A stretch of DNA of 6,906 nucleotides, from positions 1 through 6,906 of the forward strand of contig JADLBB010000018.1 of NCBI GenBank assembly GCA_020848055.1, given 5' to 3'. Shown piece by piece: positions 1 through 6,606 of this stretch. Made by a program: the position numbers and the translations under genes. The notes below the pieces were generated by a model. The model had not been told where the DNA came from and made no database searches. It saw only the letters and a list, made by a program, of their open reading frames with translations. How positions within the stretch are numbered: the first letter of the stretch is position 1; each line of letters begins with the position of its first letter. Origin of the DNA: Chloroflexota bacterium. GTDB lineage: Bacteria; Chloroflexota; Limnocylindria; QHBO01.

Positions 1-87
1 CTGGACGCCGGCAGTCGTCCAGCCCTGGCCGATGCACTGGCCTCGGCTGGCGTGAGGCTCGAGCTGCCGCTGGCGATCGAGGCATGA
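1..87 (+). CDS. 3' end of an upstream gene, possibly dapA (4-hydroxy-tetrahydrodipicolinate synthase)
   Basis: Frame 1 is open from the window edge to a TGA at 85-87, giving the last 28 residues of a protein (LDAGSRPALADALASAGV, then RLELPLAIEA). The stop overlaps the ATG of dapD as ATGA, so the two genes are very likely cotranscribed and translationally coupled. The pattern of a short helix with an 'ALxxAGV' ending resembles the C-terminal helix of many DapA proteins. DapA would also fit the pathway, because it acts two steps before DapD. The fragment is too short to identify by itself; another gene of the diaminopimelate pathway is equally possible. Only the existence of the reading frame is well supported. 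Confidence 0.6.
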   Translation: MDAGSRPALADALASAGVRLELPLAIEA

Positions 88-848
88 CCGTCGACGTGCT
101 GGCCGAACTCGAGGCGGGACGCCTGCGCGCGGCGGGTCCTGACCCGGACGCGCCGGGTGGCTGGCGGGTGGAGGAGAGCGTGAAGGCCGCGATCCTGGAG
201 CGCTTCGCCGACGGACGGCTGGTCGAGGTGGATCCGACCGACGCGTTCCGGTTCGTCGATCGCGCCGGATTGCCGGTGCGGCATGCCGTCGGTCCCGGGC
301 GGCGCGTCGTCCCGGGCGGCACGACGCTGCGCGCCGGTGCCTACCTGGGCGAGCGGGTGGTGATCATGCCACCGTCCTACGTGAACGTCGGCGCCTGGAT
401 CGGGGACGGCACGATGGTGGACTCGCACGTGCTGGTGGGCAGCTGCGCGCAGGTCGGCGCCGGGGTTCACCTGTCGGCCGGGGTGACGATCGGTGGGGTG
501 CTGGAGCCGCCAGGTGCCCGACCAGTCGTCATTGAGGATGGCGCCTTCATCGGCGCTGGATCGGCCGTGCTGGAGGGGGTGGTCGTCAAGGAAGGCGCGG
601 TCATCGGCGCCGGCGTGACCCTGACCGCCACGACCCGCCTGTATGATCTGGTCGAGGAACGAGTCCTGGCCGGAACGCCGGAGGCGCCGCTGGTCGTTCC
701 GGCTCGGGCGGTGGTGATTCCGGGCGCGCGACGCCTGCCTGGAGCCTTCGCGCAAGCCCACGGCTTGTCCGCAACCGTGGCGGTGATCGCCAAGATGCGC
801 GACGGCGGAACCGACGCGCGCACGTCGCTCGAGGAGGCACTCCGATGA
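84..848 (+). CDS. dapD: 2,3,4,5-tetrahydropyridine-2,6-dicarboxylate N-succinyltransferase
   Basis: A 254-residue protein of the DapD family. The enzyme transfers succinyl from succinyl-CoA to tetrahydrodipicolinate in the succinylase branch of diaminopimelate and lysine synthesis, in the cytoplasm, normally as a trimer. Residues 1-75 form a short N-terminal domain. From about residue 80 to 215 there are hexapeptide-type turns of a left-handed beta helix. The diagnostic stretch includes PPSYVNVGAWIGDGTMVDS (96-114), VGSCAQVG (118-125), HLSAG (129-133) and GGVLEP (137-142), close to the E. coli-type DapD rather than the longer mycobacterial type. It is somewhat shorter than the roughly 274-residue E. 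coli enzyme, mainly at the N-terminus. The ATG overlaps the upstream stop (ATGA); a GAGG lies only one base before it, so initiation probably depends on coupling. The stop overlaps lysA in the same way. Confidence 0.93.
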   Translation: MTVDVLAELEAGRLRAAGPDPDAPGGWRVEESVKAAILERFADGRLVEVDPTDAFRFVDRAGLPVRHAVGPGRRVVPGGTTLRAGAYLGERVVIMPPSYVNVGAWIGDGTMVDSHVLVGSCAQVGAGVHLSAGVTIGGVLEPPGARPVVIEDGAFIGAGSAVLEGVVVKEGAVIGAGVTLTATTRLYDLVEERVLAGTPEAPLVVPARAVVIPGARRLPGAFAQAHGLSATVAVIAKMRDGGTDARTSLEEALR

Positions 849-2113
849 TCCCGGATGCGGCCGGCGTCATCGCCGTTGCGTCCGAGCACGGGACGCCGGC
901 CTACGTCCACGACCTCGACGAGATGGCGCGCCGGATCGGCGCCCTGCGCCGCGCGCTGCCGGACCGCGTCGACCTGGCATACGCGGTCAAGGCCAACCCG
1001 GCGATCGCCGTGATCGGGGTCGCCGCGGCCGAGGGCCTCGGCGCCGACGTTATGTCGGTCGGTGAGCTCGACGCCGCGGTGCGAGCTGGCATCGAGCCTG
1101 CAAGTATCGTCTACACCGGACCTGGCAAGCGCGATGCAGAACTGGCGGAGTCAGTCGAACGGGGCATCGGCGCCATCACCCTCGAGTCGCTCGGTGAGCT
1201 CGAGCGCCTGCGGGGCATCTGCCGTGAAGCGCGCCGGCGGCAGGCGGTGCTCGTGCGCGCGGCGGGGGAGCCGCGGCCGGACAACGTGATCGGAACCGGC
1301 CACGGTCGATTCGGCATGCGCGAATCAGACCTTCTGGCGGCGGCTCGAGCGGTCGCCGCAGCACCCGAGCTCGACTTGATCGGGGTCCATCGCTTCGACG
1401 CGACGAACGTCTTGGACCACCGCAAGTTGCTCGCCACTTGGAATCGTTCGATCGAGATCGCTGCGCGCGTGGCGCGTGCCTCGGCCACGCCACTGCGGCT
1501 CGTCGATCTCGGGGGCGGGCTCGGCATTCCGTATGAGGATGGCGAGGCGCCGCTCGACCTCCGCGGGCTCGGCGCCGGCCTCGAGGCGCTCGTGGCGACC
1601 CTGGACGCGGACACCATGCTCGCCGGGGCAAGGTTGCTGCTGGAGCCGGGTCGCCACCTCGTCGGACCGTGTGGCGCGTACGTCGTTCGGGTCATCGACG
1701 TCAAGGTCGCCGATGAAGGGACCGTCGTGACCGTGGACGGCGGGGTGCATCACCTGCTGCGTCCTGCCCTCGTCGGAGGCCAGCACCGCATTGTCAGTCT
1801 GGCGCCGGACGCGGTTGCGCGGCGCACGGCCCAGGCCATTGTCGGCGGCCCGCTGTGCACCTCGCTCGACGTGCTCGGGCAGGTCACGCTTCCCGAGCCA
1901 CGCGTCGGGGACCTGCTCGCCGTCACCGATGCCGGCGCGTACGGCTACACCGAGTCGATGCCACTGTTCGGCTCTCATCCGTCACCGCTCGAGATCGTCC
2001 TGCAGGGTGGGGAGGCCAGGGTCATCCGGGATCGGATCAACCCGGCCGTGTTCATCGACCAGCAGGCGGGTTCGCCTGGAGGCTTATCGTATCGGTCATG
2101 GGAAAATCGATGA
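845..2113 (+). CDS. lysA: diaminopimelate decarboxylase-like PLP enzyme (fold type III)
   Basis: A 422-residue group IV decarboxylase: an alanine-racemase-like TIM barrel followed by a beta-barrel domain. In context it would convert meso-diaminopimelate to lysine. Visible motifs are YAVKAN (46-51) with the PLP lysine K49, HGRFGM (153-158), DLGGGLGIPY (221-230), LLEPGRHLVG (265-274), GGPLCTSLDVLG (334-345) with the active-site Cys338, and AGAYGY (363-368). Some positions depart from textbook LysA. The CESxD motif reads CTSLD, the 'HxHxGS' region reads HRFDATN (182-188), and the C-terminal motif is ESMPLFGSHPSPLE (370-383) rather than the usual SMxSxYN form. These resemble other branches of the family, such as BtrK-like or exosortase-associated decarboxylases. 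The start is firm: ATGA overlap with dapD and a GAGGAGG at 831-837, seven bases before the ATG. The family is certain; the substrate is inferred from the neighbour. Confidence 0.82.
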   Translation: MIPDAAGVIAVASEHGTPAYVHDLDEMARRIGALRRALPDRVDLAYAVKANPAIAVIGVAAAEGLGADVMSVGELDAAVRAGIEPASIVYTGPGKRDAELAESVERGIGAITLESLGELERLRGICREARRRQAVLVRAAGEPRPDNVIGTGHGRFGMRESDLLAAARAVAAAPELDLIGVHRFDATNVLDHRKLLATWNRSIEIAARVARASATPLRLVDLGGGLGIPYEDGEAPLDLRGLGAGLEALVATLDADTMLAGARLLLEPGRHLVGPCGAYVVRVIDVKVADEGTVVTVDGGVHHLLRPALVGGQHRIVSLAPDAVARRTAQAIVGGPLCTSLDVLGQVTLPEPRVGDLLAVTDAGAYGYTESMPLFGSHPSPLEIVLQGGEARVIRDRINPAVFIDQQAGSPGGLSYRSWENR

Positions 2114-2159
2114 CCATGCGAGCCTCAGCGTCCACCTCCGCCACCGAGGCAGCGTGCTG

Positions 2160-2819
2160 ATGGCTGACGAGCAGTCAAGCGCCATCCGCCTTCGCATCGC
2201 CGATGCGCCCGGCGCGCTCGTCGGCGTCATCCGCGCCATCGCCGATGCCGGCGGCACGCTGCGCACCCTGTCGACACCCCGCGTGTCGGGAGCGCTTGCC
2301 GAGGCGGAGCTCGAGATTGAGGGCCTCGGCGACGAGGCGCTGGCCCGGGTGCTCGAGGCGGTCGATGTCATCGTCGAGCGCGAGCCGACGCGGTCCATGA
2401 GTCGCATCTTCGGCAAGCGCATCATCGTCATCGGCGGCGGAGCGCAGGTTGCCCAGGTGGCGCTCGGTGCCGTGAGCGAGGCGGACCGGCACAACCTGCG
2501 CGGGGAGCGGATCAGCGTCGACACCATTGCACTCGTCGGCGAGGCCAACATCGCCGCGGCGGTGCGCGCCGTGGCCGATCTGCCCCGTGCCCGCTGCCTG
2601 GTCCTGGCCGGGTCCATCATGGGTGGCGCCATCACCCCGGCCGTGCGCGAGCTGCGGGAGCACGGCGTGCCGGTCATCGCGCTCAACATGGTTGGCTCGG
2701 TCACCGATGCGGTCGACCTCGTCGTGTCGGACCCGGTGCAGGCCGGCACGATGGCGGTCATGGCCGTCGCCGACACGGCCCAGTTCGACCTCGCCCGGCA
2801 GCGTGGCCGCCGGTACTAG
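2160..2819 (+). CDS. ACT-domain protein of unknown function (DUF5612-like C-terminal domain)
   Basis: A 219-residue protein. Residues 8-75 form an ACT domain: a first strand IRLRIAD, then the ligand-turn type motif APGALVGVIRAIADAGG (16-32), and a second half with alternating acidic strands (AEAELEIEG). ACT domains usually bind amino acids. Residues 83-219 are a separate domain with a glycine-rich turn VIGGGAQVAQVALG (90-103) and the distinctive blocks SEADRHNLRGERISVDTI (106-123), LAGSIMGG (149-156), NMVGSV (176-181) and DPVQAGTMAVM (191-201). From memory this matches an uncharacterised ACT-plus-DUF5612 family best known from archaea. Function is unknown; a role sensing lysine or another aspartate-family amino acid is only suggested by position 46 bases after lysA. 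The ATG at 2160 has GAGG at 2146-2149; the frame is open further upstream, but that part overlaps lysA and shows no domain. It ends tail to tail with bioY. Confidence 0.78.
   Translation: MADEQSSAIRLRIADAPGALVGVIRAIADAGGTLRTLSTPRVSGALAEAELEIEGLGDEALARVLEAVDVIVEREPTRSMSRIFGKRIIVIGGGAQVAQVALGAVSEADRHNLRGERISVDTIALVGEANIAAAVRAVADLPRARCLVLAGSIMGGAITPAVRELREHGVPVIALNMVGSVTDAVDLVVSDPVQAGTMAVMAVADTAQFDLARQRGRRY
2816..2819. other. shared CTAG: interlocked stop codons of two convergent genes
   Basis: The palindrome CTAG supplies the TAG stop of the plus-strand ACT gene (2817-2819) and, read on the other strand, the TAG stop of bioY (2816-2818). The two coding regions therefore overlap by four bases and leave no room for a terminator between them. 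Confidence 0.95.
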
Positions 2820-3397
2820 GCGCGCGACGTGCCGGCCAAGCGCCAGGCGGCCGGCAGCAATCCCGCGGCCAGCGCGATCTTCAGCGCGTCGCCAACCAGG
2901 AACGGCACGACGCCCAGCCCGATGGCCTCGGGCAGCCCGACACCGATCGCCAGCGCCAGGTACGGCACCCCGACGGCGTAGATGACCAGGTTGCCGGCGA
3001 CCATCATCGTCGCCGTGCCGCGCAGGCTGCGGTCGGCGCCTCGCCGCGCGAGGGCGCCTACCAGGGTCGCCGCCAGCATGAAGCCGACGATGTAGCCGAA
3101 CGACGGAAAGCCGATGCCCGAGTTGTGTTCGGCGAACCATGGCACGCCGGCCACGCCGGCGAGCAGGTAGAGGCCCATGGCGGCTCCGCCGCGCAGCGGC
3201 CCGAGCGCCGCGCCGCTCAACAGGACGGCGAACGTCTGGAGGCTGATCGGGATCGGCGTGAAGGGCAGCGGGATCGCCACCTGCGCAGCCACGCCGGTGA
3301 ACGCCGCCGCTCCCGCCACCAGCGCAAGGTCCCGCACCAGTCCGCCGGGCACCAAGTCAGCCAGCACGCGAGGCCGATGCGCCACGTTCGCTGTCAT
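2816..3397 (-). CDS. bioY: BioY, biotin-specific S component of an ECF transporter
   Basis: A 193-residue hydrophobic membrane protein of the BioY family, which binds biotin and imports it with a shared ECF energizing module (EcfA, EcfA', EcfT) or, in some bacteria, alone. About six membrane helices can be traced. Signature blocks are PLPFTPIPISLQTF (43-56), ALGPLRGG (64-71), LYLLAGVAGVPWF (76-88), FPSFGYIVGF (97-106), GNLVIY (135-140) and VGDALKIALA (168-177), which carries the Asp170 and Lys173 that fit the conserved biotin-binding pair of the family. No ECF ATPase or EcfT gene is in the window, so it is a solitary S component here. The ATG at 3397 lies eight bases after the last T of a TAGGCT box and has no Shine-Dalgarno sequence, so a leaderless mRNA is likely. 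Confidence 0.93.
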   Translation of the reverse strand: MTANVAHRPRVLADLVPGGLVRDLALVAGAAAFTGVAAQVAIPLPFTPIPISLQTFAVLLSGAALGPLRGGAAMGLYLLAGVAGVPWFAEHNSGIGFPSFGYIVGFMLAATLVGALARRGADRSLRGTATMMVAGNLVIYAVGVPYLALAIGVGLPEAIGLGVVPFLVGDALKIALAAGLLPAAWRLAGTSRA

Positions 3398-3404
3398 CGG
3401 ACGG

Positions 3405-3435
3405 AGCCTACCATCTCATCCCGCCCGCGTGTCGA
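3405..3435 (-). promoter_or_regulatory. putative bioY promoter giving a leaderless mRNA
   Basis: Read on the minus strand, a TGG-TAGGCT extended -10 box (hexamer 3410-3405) is followed by seven bases and then the bioY ATG, so transcription would begin at or next to the A of the start codon. A TCGACA that matches five of six bases of TTGACA lies at 3435-3430 with a 19-base spacer, which is long. No BirA- or BioR-type palindrome was recognised here. Confidence 0.45.
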
Positions 3436-3457
3436 TACATGAGGTTGGAGTCATCGC

Positions 3458-3488
3458 ATGACAAACGCCAATGCACATGTGATATCGT
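3458..3488 (+). promoter_or_regulatory. putative promoter of the antitoxin-toxin operon (leaderless)
   Basis: TATCGT at 3483-3488 is a plausible -10 box; its last T is eight bases before the ATG at 3496, so the start site would fall on or beside the start codon. ATGACA at 3458-3463 matches five of six bases of the -35 consensus with a 19-base spacer (17 if GATATC at 3481-3486 is the -10). There is no Shine-Dalgarno sequence before the ATG, which agrees with a leaderless start. The stretch is visibly richer in A/T than the genes on both sides. Confidence 0.45.
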
Positions 3489-3498
3489 CATACACATG
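3476..3498. promoter_or_regulatory. inverted repeat over the antitoxin -10 and start codon, candidate operator
   Basis: CATGTG (3476-3481) and its exact reverse complement CACATG (3493-3498) are separated by 11 bases. The repeat spans the putative -10 box and includes the antitoxin ATG. VapBC-type antitoxins and toxin complexes commonly repress their own promoter by binding such repeats, so this is a reasonable autoregulatory operator. Six-base arms can arise by chance, so support is moderate. Confidence 0.4.
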
Positions 3499-3735
3499 AA
3501 TTCGTTGAAGGTCAGCAAGGGCGGGCAGATCTCCGTGCCCGCTTCGATCAGGCGCCGATGGGGGACGGATCGGCTGCTGCTGGAGGACCACGGCGATCGT
3601 CTCGTGCTCCGTCCGGTACCGGCCGACCCGGTGCGGGCAGCGCGTGGCTCACTGGCGGGCCCCGGCCGAACGAGCGCGGCGTCCCGCGAACTGATCAGGC
3701 TCGAGGAGGCCCGATCGCACCGCCGAGCGCCGTGA
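3496..3735 (+). CDS. vapB: AbrB/MazE/SpoVT-family antitoxin (VapB type)
   Basis: A 79-residue protein. Residues 1-42 form a swapped-hairpin AbrB-type DNA-binding domain: MNSLKVSKGGQISVPASIRR has the classic 'VSxxGQIxVPxxIR' signature, followed by a strand-turn-strand that reads LLLEDHGDRLVLRPV (27-41). The remaining residues 43-79 are charged and Pro/Ala-rich with a helix (SRELIRLEEARSHRR) that would be expected to bind and block the toxin. I chose the ATG at 3496 because the family signature begins directly there; the in-frame ATG at 3439 would add 19 residues unlike the family and would pass through the promoter. The stop overlaps the toxin start as GTGA. It probably represses its own operon through the inverted repeat at its start. 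VapB is used as a general name; the exact subfamily is not resolved. Confidence 0.85.
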   Translation: MNSLKVSKGGQISVPASIRRRWGTDRLLLEDHGDRLVLRPVPADPVRAARGSLAGPGRTSAASRELIRLEEARSHRRAP

Positions 3736-4145
3736 CCCTGCTCGACGCCTACGCGATCATCGCGTTGCTGCGTGGCGAGCCTGGCGCCGACGCCGTCGAA
3801 CGGCTGTTCGGGCGCCCCGATGACGGGCCGGCCATCAGCGCGGCGAACGTGGCCGAGGTGGTCGACGTCCTGGTGCGGCACCACCGCCGTGCGTACGCGG
3901 ACGTGGTCGAGCGGCTCGACTGGTTGACCGTGGGAGGCCTCGATGTGCTGCCCGTCACCGACGAGATCGCGCGCCGCGCGGGCGCCCTGCATGCCGGCCA
4001 CTACCACCGCGTTCGGAGCCCGCTCTCGCTGGCCGATTGCGTGTGTCTCGCGACCGCGATGGATCGTGACGAATCGCTGGCCACGGCCGACGGCCCGCTG
4101 CTCGAAGCTGCCCGGGCCGAGGGATGTCCAACGGTCGCCCTGTAG
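3732..4145 (+). CDS. vapC: PIN-domain ribonuclease toxin (VapC type)
   Basis: A 137-residue single PIN domain, the usual size for VapC toxins, which cleave specific RNAs (often tRNA or rRNA) with Mg2+. The acidic quartet is complete: Asp5 in LLDAYAIIALL, Glu42 in SAANVAEVVDVL, Asp102 in SLADCVCLATA and Asp120 in LATADGPLLEAA. It should therefore be catalytically competent. The GTG start at 3732 overlaps the antitoxin stop (GTGA); there is no other start codon nearby in frame, and GAGGAGG at 3703-3709 is too distant (22 bases) to be an ordinary ribosome site, so translational coupling is likely. After the stop there are 109 bases before the convergent metX stop. This gap holds only a weak 5-bp hairpin (4162-4183) and no T-tract terminator that I can see. 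Confidence 0.87.
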   Translation: MTLLDAYAIIALLRGEPGADAVERLFGRPDDGPAISAANVAEVVDVLVRHHRRAYADVVERLDWLTVGGLDVLPVTDEIARRAGALHAGHYHRVRSPLSLADCVCLATAMDRDESLATADGPLLEAARAEGCPTVAL

Positions 4146-4254
4146 GTATCGTTGGAACCAGACGCGGCGTGAATAGAACCCGCGCTCATCGCCGGCCCGA
4201 TCCAGGCGCAACGCGAGTGAGGCGCCCGAACAAGGACGGACCGACTGACCCCGA

Positions 4255-5241
4255 TCAGGCGCTGGCGGCGATGGGATCCTCCCGTCTCGCCAGGGCCAGG
4301 CGCAGGATGTCGGTGAGCTGGTCCCACTCGACCAGGAAGGCGTCGTGGCCCTTGTCCGAGGCGATCTCGCGGTAGCCGGCATCCGCGCCGGCCGATAAGG
4401 CCGCATCCACCAGGGCATGCACCTGGCGCGGCCCGTACAGGATATCGCCTTCGATGCCCACCCCGGTGACGGCCACGTCTGCATCGGCGAGGAGGCGGAA
4501 GGCGGCAACCACCCCACCCCGATCACGGCCGACATCATGGGCGTTCATGGCGGCCGCCAGCGTGGCGTAGGCATCGGCGTCGAAGCGTTCGCGCAACTTG
4601 GTGCCCTGGTGCTCGAGGTAGGAGCTGATGCCGGTGCGCGTGTCGAAGTCGACCTCGGAGCGGTAGGTCGTCATCGCCAGCTGACGCGCCAGCTCCAGGC
4701 CCCGATCGCGATCGAGCGCCAGCAACTGGAGCTGGATGTGATTCCAGCCTGCAGCCAGGTTGCCGATGACCGCCGGCGCGGCGATCGGCATGACGGTATC
4801 AACCGCCGACGGACGCTCGAGCGCCACCTCGAGCGCGACCATGCCGCCCAGTGACCCGCCGACCACCAGGTCCAGGCGCTCGATGCCCAGCCGATCCAGC
4901 GCGGCCCACTGGGCACGGGCCATGTCGCGCGGCGTGATCGGCGGGAAGTCGCTCGTCCCGCGCGGGCCGGTCGTGCCGTAGCACGAGCCGAGCAGGTTGC
5001 AGCAGATGACCTGGCGTGCATCGGTGTCAAGGGCCCGTCCGGGGCCGATGAGCGGCTTCCACCAGTCGCCGGCCGCATCGGCCGAGCCGGTGAGGGCGTG
5101 CACGACGAGTACCGCCGAGGACCCCGGAGGCCCGTCCCGGCGATACGCGACGCGCAGCTCGGGCAGCGTCACGCCGGCCTCGGTCCGGAACGGACCGAGG
5201 CGCAGCGCCGGCTCCCGAGGGCTCAGAGGCAGGAGCGTCAC
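4255..5241 (-). CDS. metX: homoserine O-acyltransferase, probably O-acetyltransferase
   Basis: A 328-residue alpha/beta-hydrolase-fold enzyme of the MetX family. It acylates the homoserine hydroxyl, probably from acetyl-CoA, making the substrate for MetY. Visible landmarks are the oxyanion-region block VLVVHALTGSAD (44-55), NLLGSCYGTTGP (82-93), the nucleophile elbow GGSLGGM with Ser130, the acid Asp266 in GIEGDILYG, and His299 in SDKGHDAFL. The triad is complete. Family members are often 340-380 residues, so this one is compact. The GTG start at 5241 overlaps the metY stop (GTGA) and is preceded by GAGGAGG seven bases upstream, inside the end of metY. Acetyl versus succinyl specificity cannot be settled by name; pairing with a sulfhydrylase favours acetyl. 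Confidence 0.9.
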   Translation of the reverse strand: MTLLPLSPREPALRLGPFRTEAGVTLPELRVAYRRDGPPGSSAVLVVHALTGSADAAGDWWKPLIGPGRALDTDARQVICCNLLGSCYGTTGPRGTSDFPPITPRDMARAQWAALDRLGIERLDLVVGGSLGGMVALEVALERPSAVDTVMPIAAPAVIGNLAAGWNHIQLQLLALDRDRGLELARQLAMTTYRSEVDFDTRTGISSYLEHQGTKLRERFDADAYATLAAAMNAHDVGRDRGGVVAAFRLLADADVAVTGVGIEGDILYGPRQVHALVDAALSAGADAGYREIASDKGHDAFLVEWDQLTDILRLALARREDPIAASA

Positions 5242-6584
5242 GCGGTGACCTCCTCGCGCACGGCGGCGTCGAGCGCCTGGTCGAGGTCGGCGATGATGTC
5301 GTCGAGGGCCTCGAGGCCGACGCTCAACCGCACCAGGTCCGGCGTCACGCCGGAGGCCCGCTGGGCCGCCTCGTCGAGCTGCTGGTGAGTCGTGGATGCC
5401 GGGTGGATGATTAGCGACTTGGTGTCGCCCACGTTGGCCAGCAGGCTGAACAACTTGACCGAGTCGATTAGCCGTCGTCCCGCATCGGCACCGCCTCGGA
5501 CGCCGAAGGTGAGCATGCCGCCCGAACCACCGGCCAGGTAGCGCTGTGCGTTGGCGTGGGTCGGGTGCGAGGCGAGCCCGGGGTAGTTGACCCAGACCAC
5601 GCGGTCGTCCGCCTCCAGCCAGTGCGCCACGGCCAGGGCATTGGCGCTGTGGCGCTCGATGCGCAGCGGCAGCGTCTCGAGCCCCTGGATGAACAGCCAC
5701 GAGTTGAACGGCGACAGCGCCGGACCGATGTCGCGCAGCAGCTGGACACGCAGCTTGATGATGAACGCCGCCGGCCCGAACGCGCCGGTGTACGAGATGC
5801 CGTGATACGACGGGTCGGGATCGGTGAACTCGGCGAAGCGCGGGCTCGCGGACCAGTCGAACCTGCCCGCGTCCACCACCACGCCGCCGATGCTGGTGCC
5901 GTGGCCGCCGATCCACTTGGTGGCCGAGTGGATGACGATGTCGGCGCCGTGATCGATGGGGCGCGCGATGATCGGCGCGAAGGTGTTGTCGACGATCAGC
6001 GGCAGGGCCTGGGCGTGGGCCGCATCGGCGATGGCGCGCAGGTCTGGCACGTCGAGGCGCGGGTTGCCGATGGTCTCGACGTAGTACGCCCTGGTGCGCT
6101 CGTCGGTGGCTGCCACGAAGCCCGCCGGGTCGTTGCCCTCCACCCAGCGCACCTCGATGCCGAGGCGCGGCAGAGTGTAGGCGAACAGGTTGTGGGTGCC
6201 GCCGTACAGGCTGGTGGAGGACACGATGTTGTCGCCCGCGCCCGCCAGGTTGAAGATGGCCAGCGTCTCGGCCGACTGCCCGCTGGCGAGGCCCAGCGCT
6301 CCTACGCCGCCCTCGAGGGCGGCCATGCGCTGCTCGAACACGTCGGTGGTGGGGTTCTGGATGCGGGTGTAGATGTTGCCGAACTCCTGCAGCGCGAAGA
6401 GGCGCGCGGCATGGCCCGCATCGGTGAAGTTGTAGGAGCTGGTGGCGTAGATGGGCACGGCGCGCGAGCCTGTCGTCGGATCGGGCTGCTGGCCGGCGTG
6501 GATGGCCAGCGTCTCGGTCAGGGGCGGGCGACCGGCGCCATGCCCGTTGCCGTTCCCGTTGCCGTTGCCGTTGGTGTCGCTCAT
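5238..6584 (-). CDS. metY: O-acetylhomoserine sulfhydrylase (Cys/Met metabolism PLP enzyme)
   Basis: A 448-residue PLP enzyme that condenses O-acetylhomoserine with sulfide to give homocysteine, the direct-sulfhydrylation route to methionine. Landmarks are TLAIHAGQ (25-32), PIYATSSYNF (44-53), the PLP-phosphate contacts YTRIQNPT (72-79) and ASGQSA (100-105), Asp199 in IVDNTFAP, and the Schiff-base Lys223 in HSATKWIGGHG. Motifs such as NSWLFIQGLET and the C-terminal NVGDTKSLIIHPASTTH and VRLSVGLE complete the family pattern. The first 18 residues are an extra Asn-Gly run, coded by a hexanucleotide repeat, that the fold does not need. The ATG at 6584 is the only usable start (next in-frame Met is residue 87); AAGGA lies ten bases upstream (6599-6595). 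It overlaps metX by GTGA and is headed by a long structured leader. Confidence 0.94.
   Translation of the reverse strand: MSDTNGNGNGNGNGHGAGRPPLTETLAIHAGQQPDPTTGSRAVPIYATSSYNFTDAGHAARLFALQEFGNIYTRIQNPTTDVFEQRMAALEGGVGALGLASGQSAETLAIFNLAGAGDNIVSSTSLYGGTHNLFAYTLPRLGIEVRWVEGNDPAGFVAATDERTRAYYVETIGNPRLDVPDLRAIADAAHAQALPLIVDNTFAPIIARPIDHGADIVIHSATKWIGGHGTSIGGVVVDAGRFDWSASPRFAEFTDPDPSYHGISYTGAFGPAAFIIKLRVQLLRDIGPALSPFNSWLFIQGLETLPLRIERHSANALAVAHWLEADDRVVWVNYPGLASHPTHANAQRYLAGGSGGMLTFGVRGGADAGRRLIDSVKLFSLLANVGDTKSLIIHPASTTHQQLDEAAQRASGVTPDLVRLSVGLEALDDIIADLDQALDAAVREEVTA
6544..6573. repeat. hexanucleotide tandem repeat coding for (Asn-Gly)5 in MetY
   Basis: Five consecutive six-base units of CCGTTG on the plus strand (one unit reads CCGTTC), equal to CAACGG on the coding strand. 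They encode alternating Asn-Gly at residues 5-14 of MetY, ahead of the first conserved residues. Perfect in-frame hexamers can change copy number by slippage without breaking the frame. Confidence 0.9.
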
Positions 6585-6606
6585 TTTCGTGAAGTCCTTC
6601 GCTCAA

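Noticed and set aside
1791..2159. Upstream in-frame extension of the ACT protein
   Set aside because: The extension lies within lysA in another frame, is Arg/Ser-rich, and the ACT domain plus a GAGG-preceded ATG begin at 2160.
3439..3495. A longer antitoxin starting at the ATG at 3439
   Set aside because: The 19 extra residues do not fit the family and their codons coincide with the promoter and operator; the AbrB signature starts at 3496.
4146..4254. A tRNA-like T-loop string (GGTTCTATTC on the minus strand) and weak hairpins between vapC and metX
   Set aside because: The flanking bases do not form a T-stem or acceptor stem, and the hairpins have 5-bp stems without T-tracts, so neither a tRNA nor a terminator is supported.
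3408..4538. A 376-codon minus-strand frame opposite the vapBC genes and overlapping metX
   Set aside because: It lies opposite the clear antitoxin and PIN toxin and overlaps metX in the wrong frame, with no domain visible.
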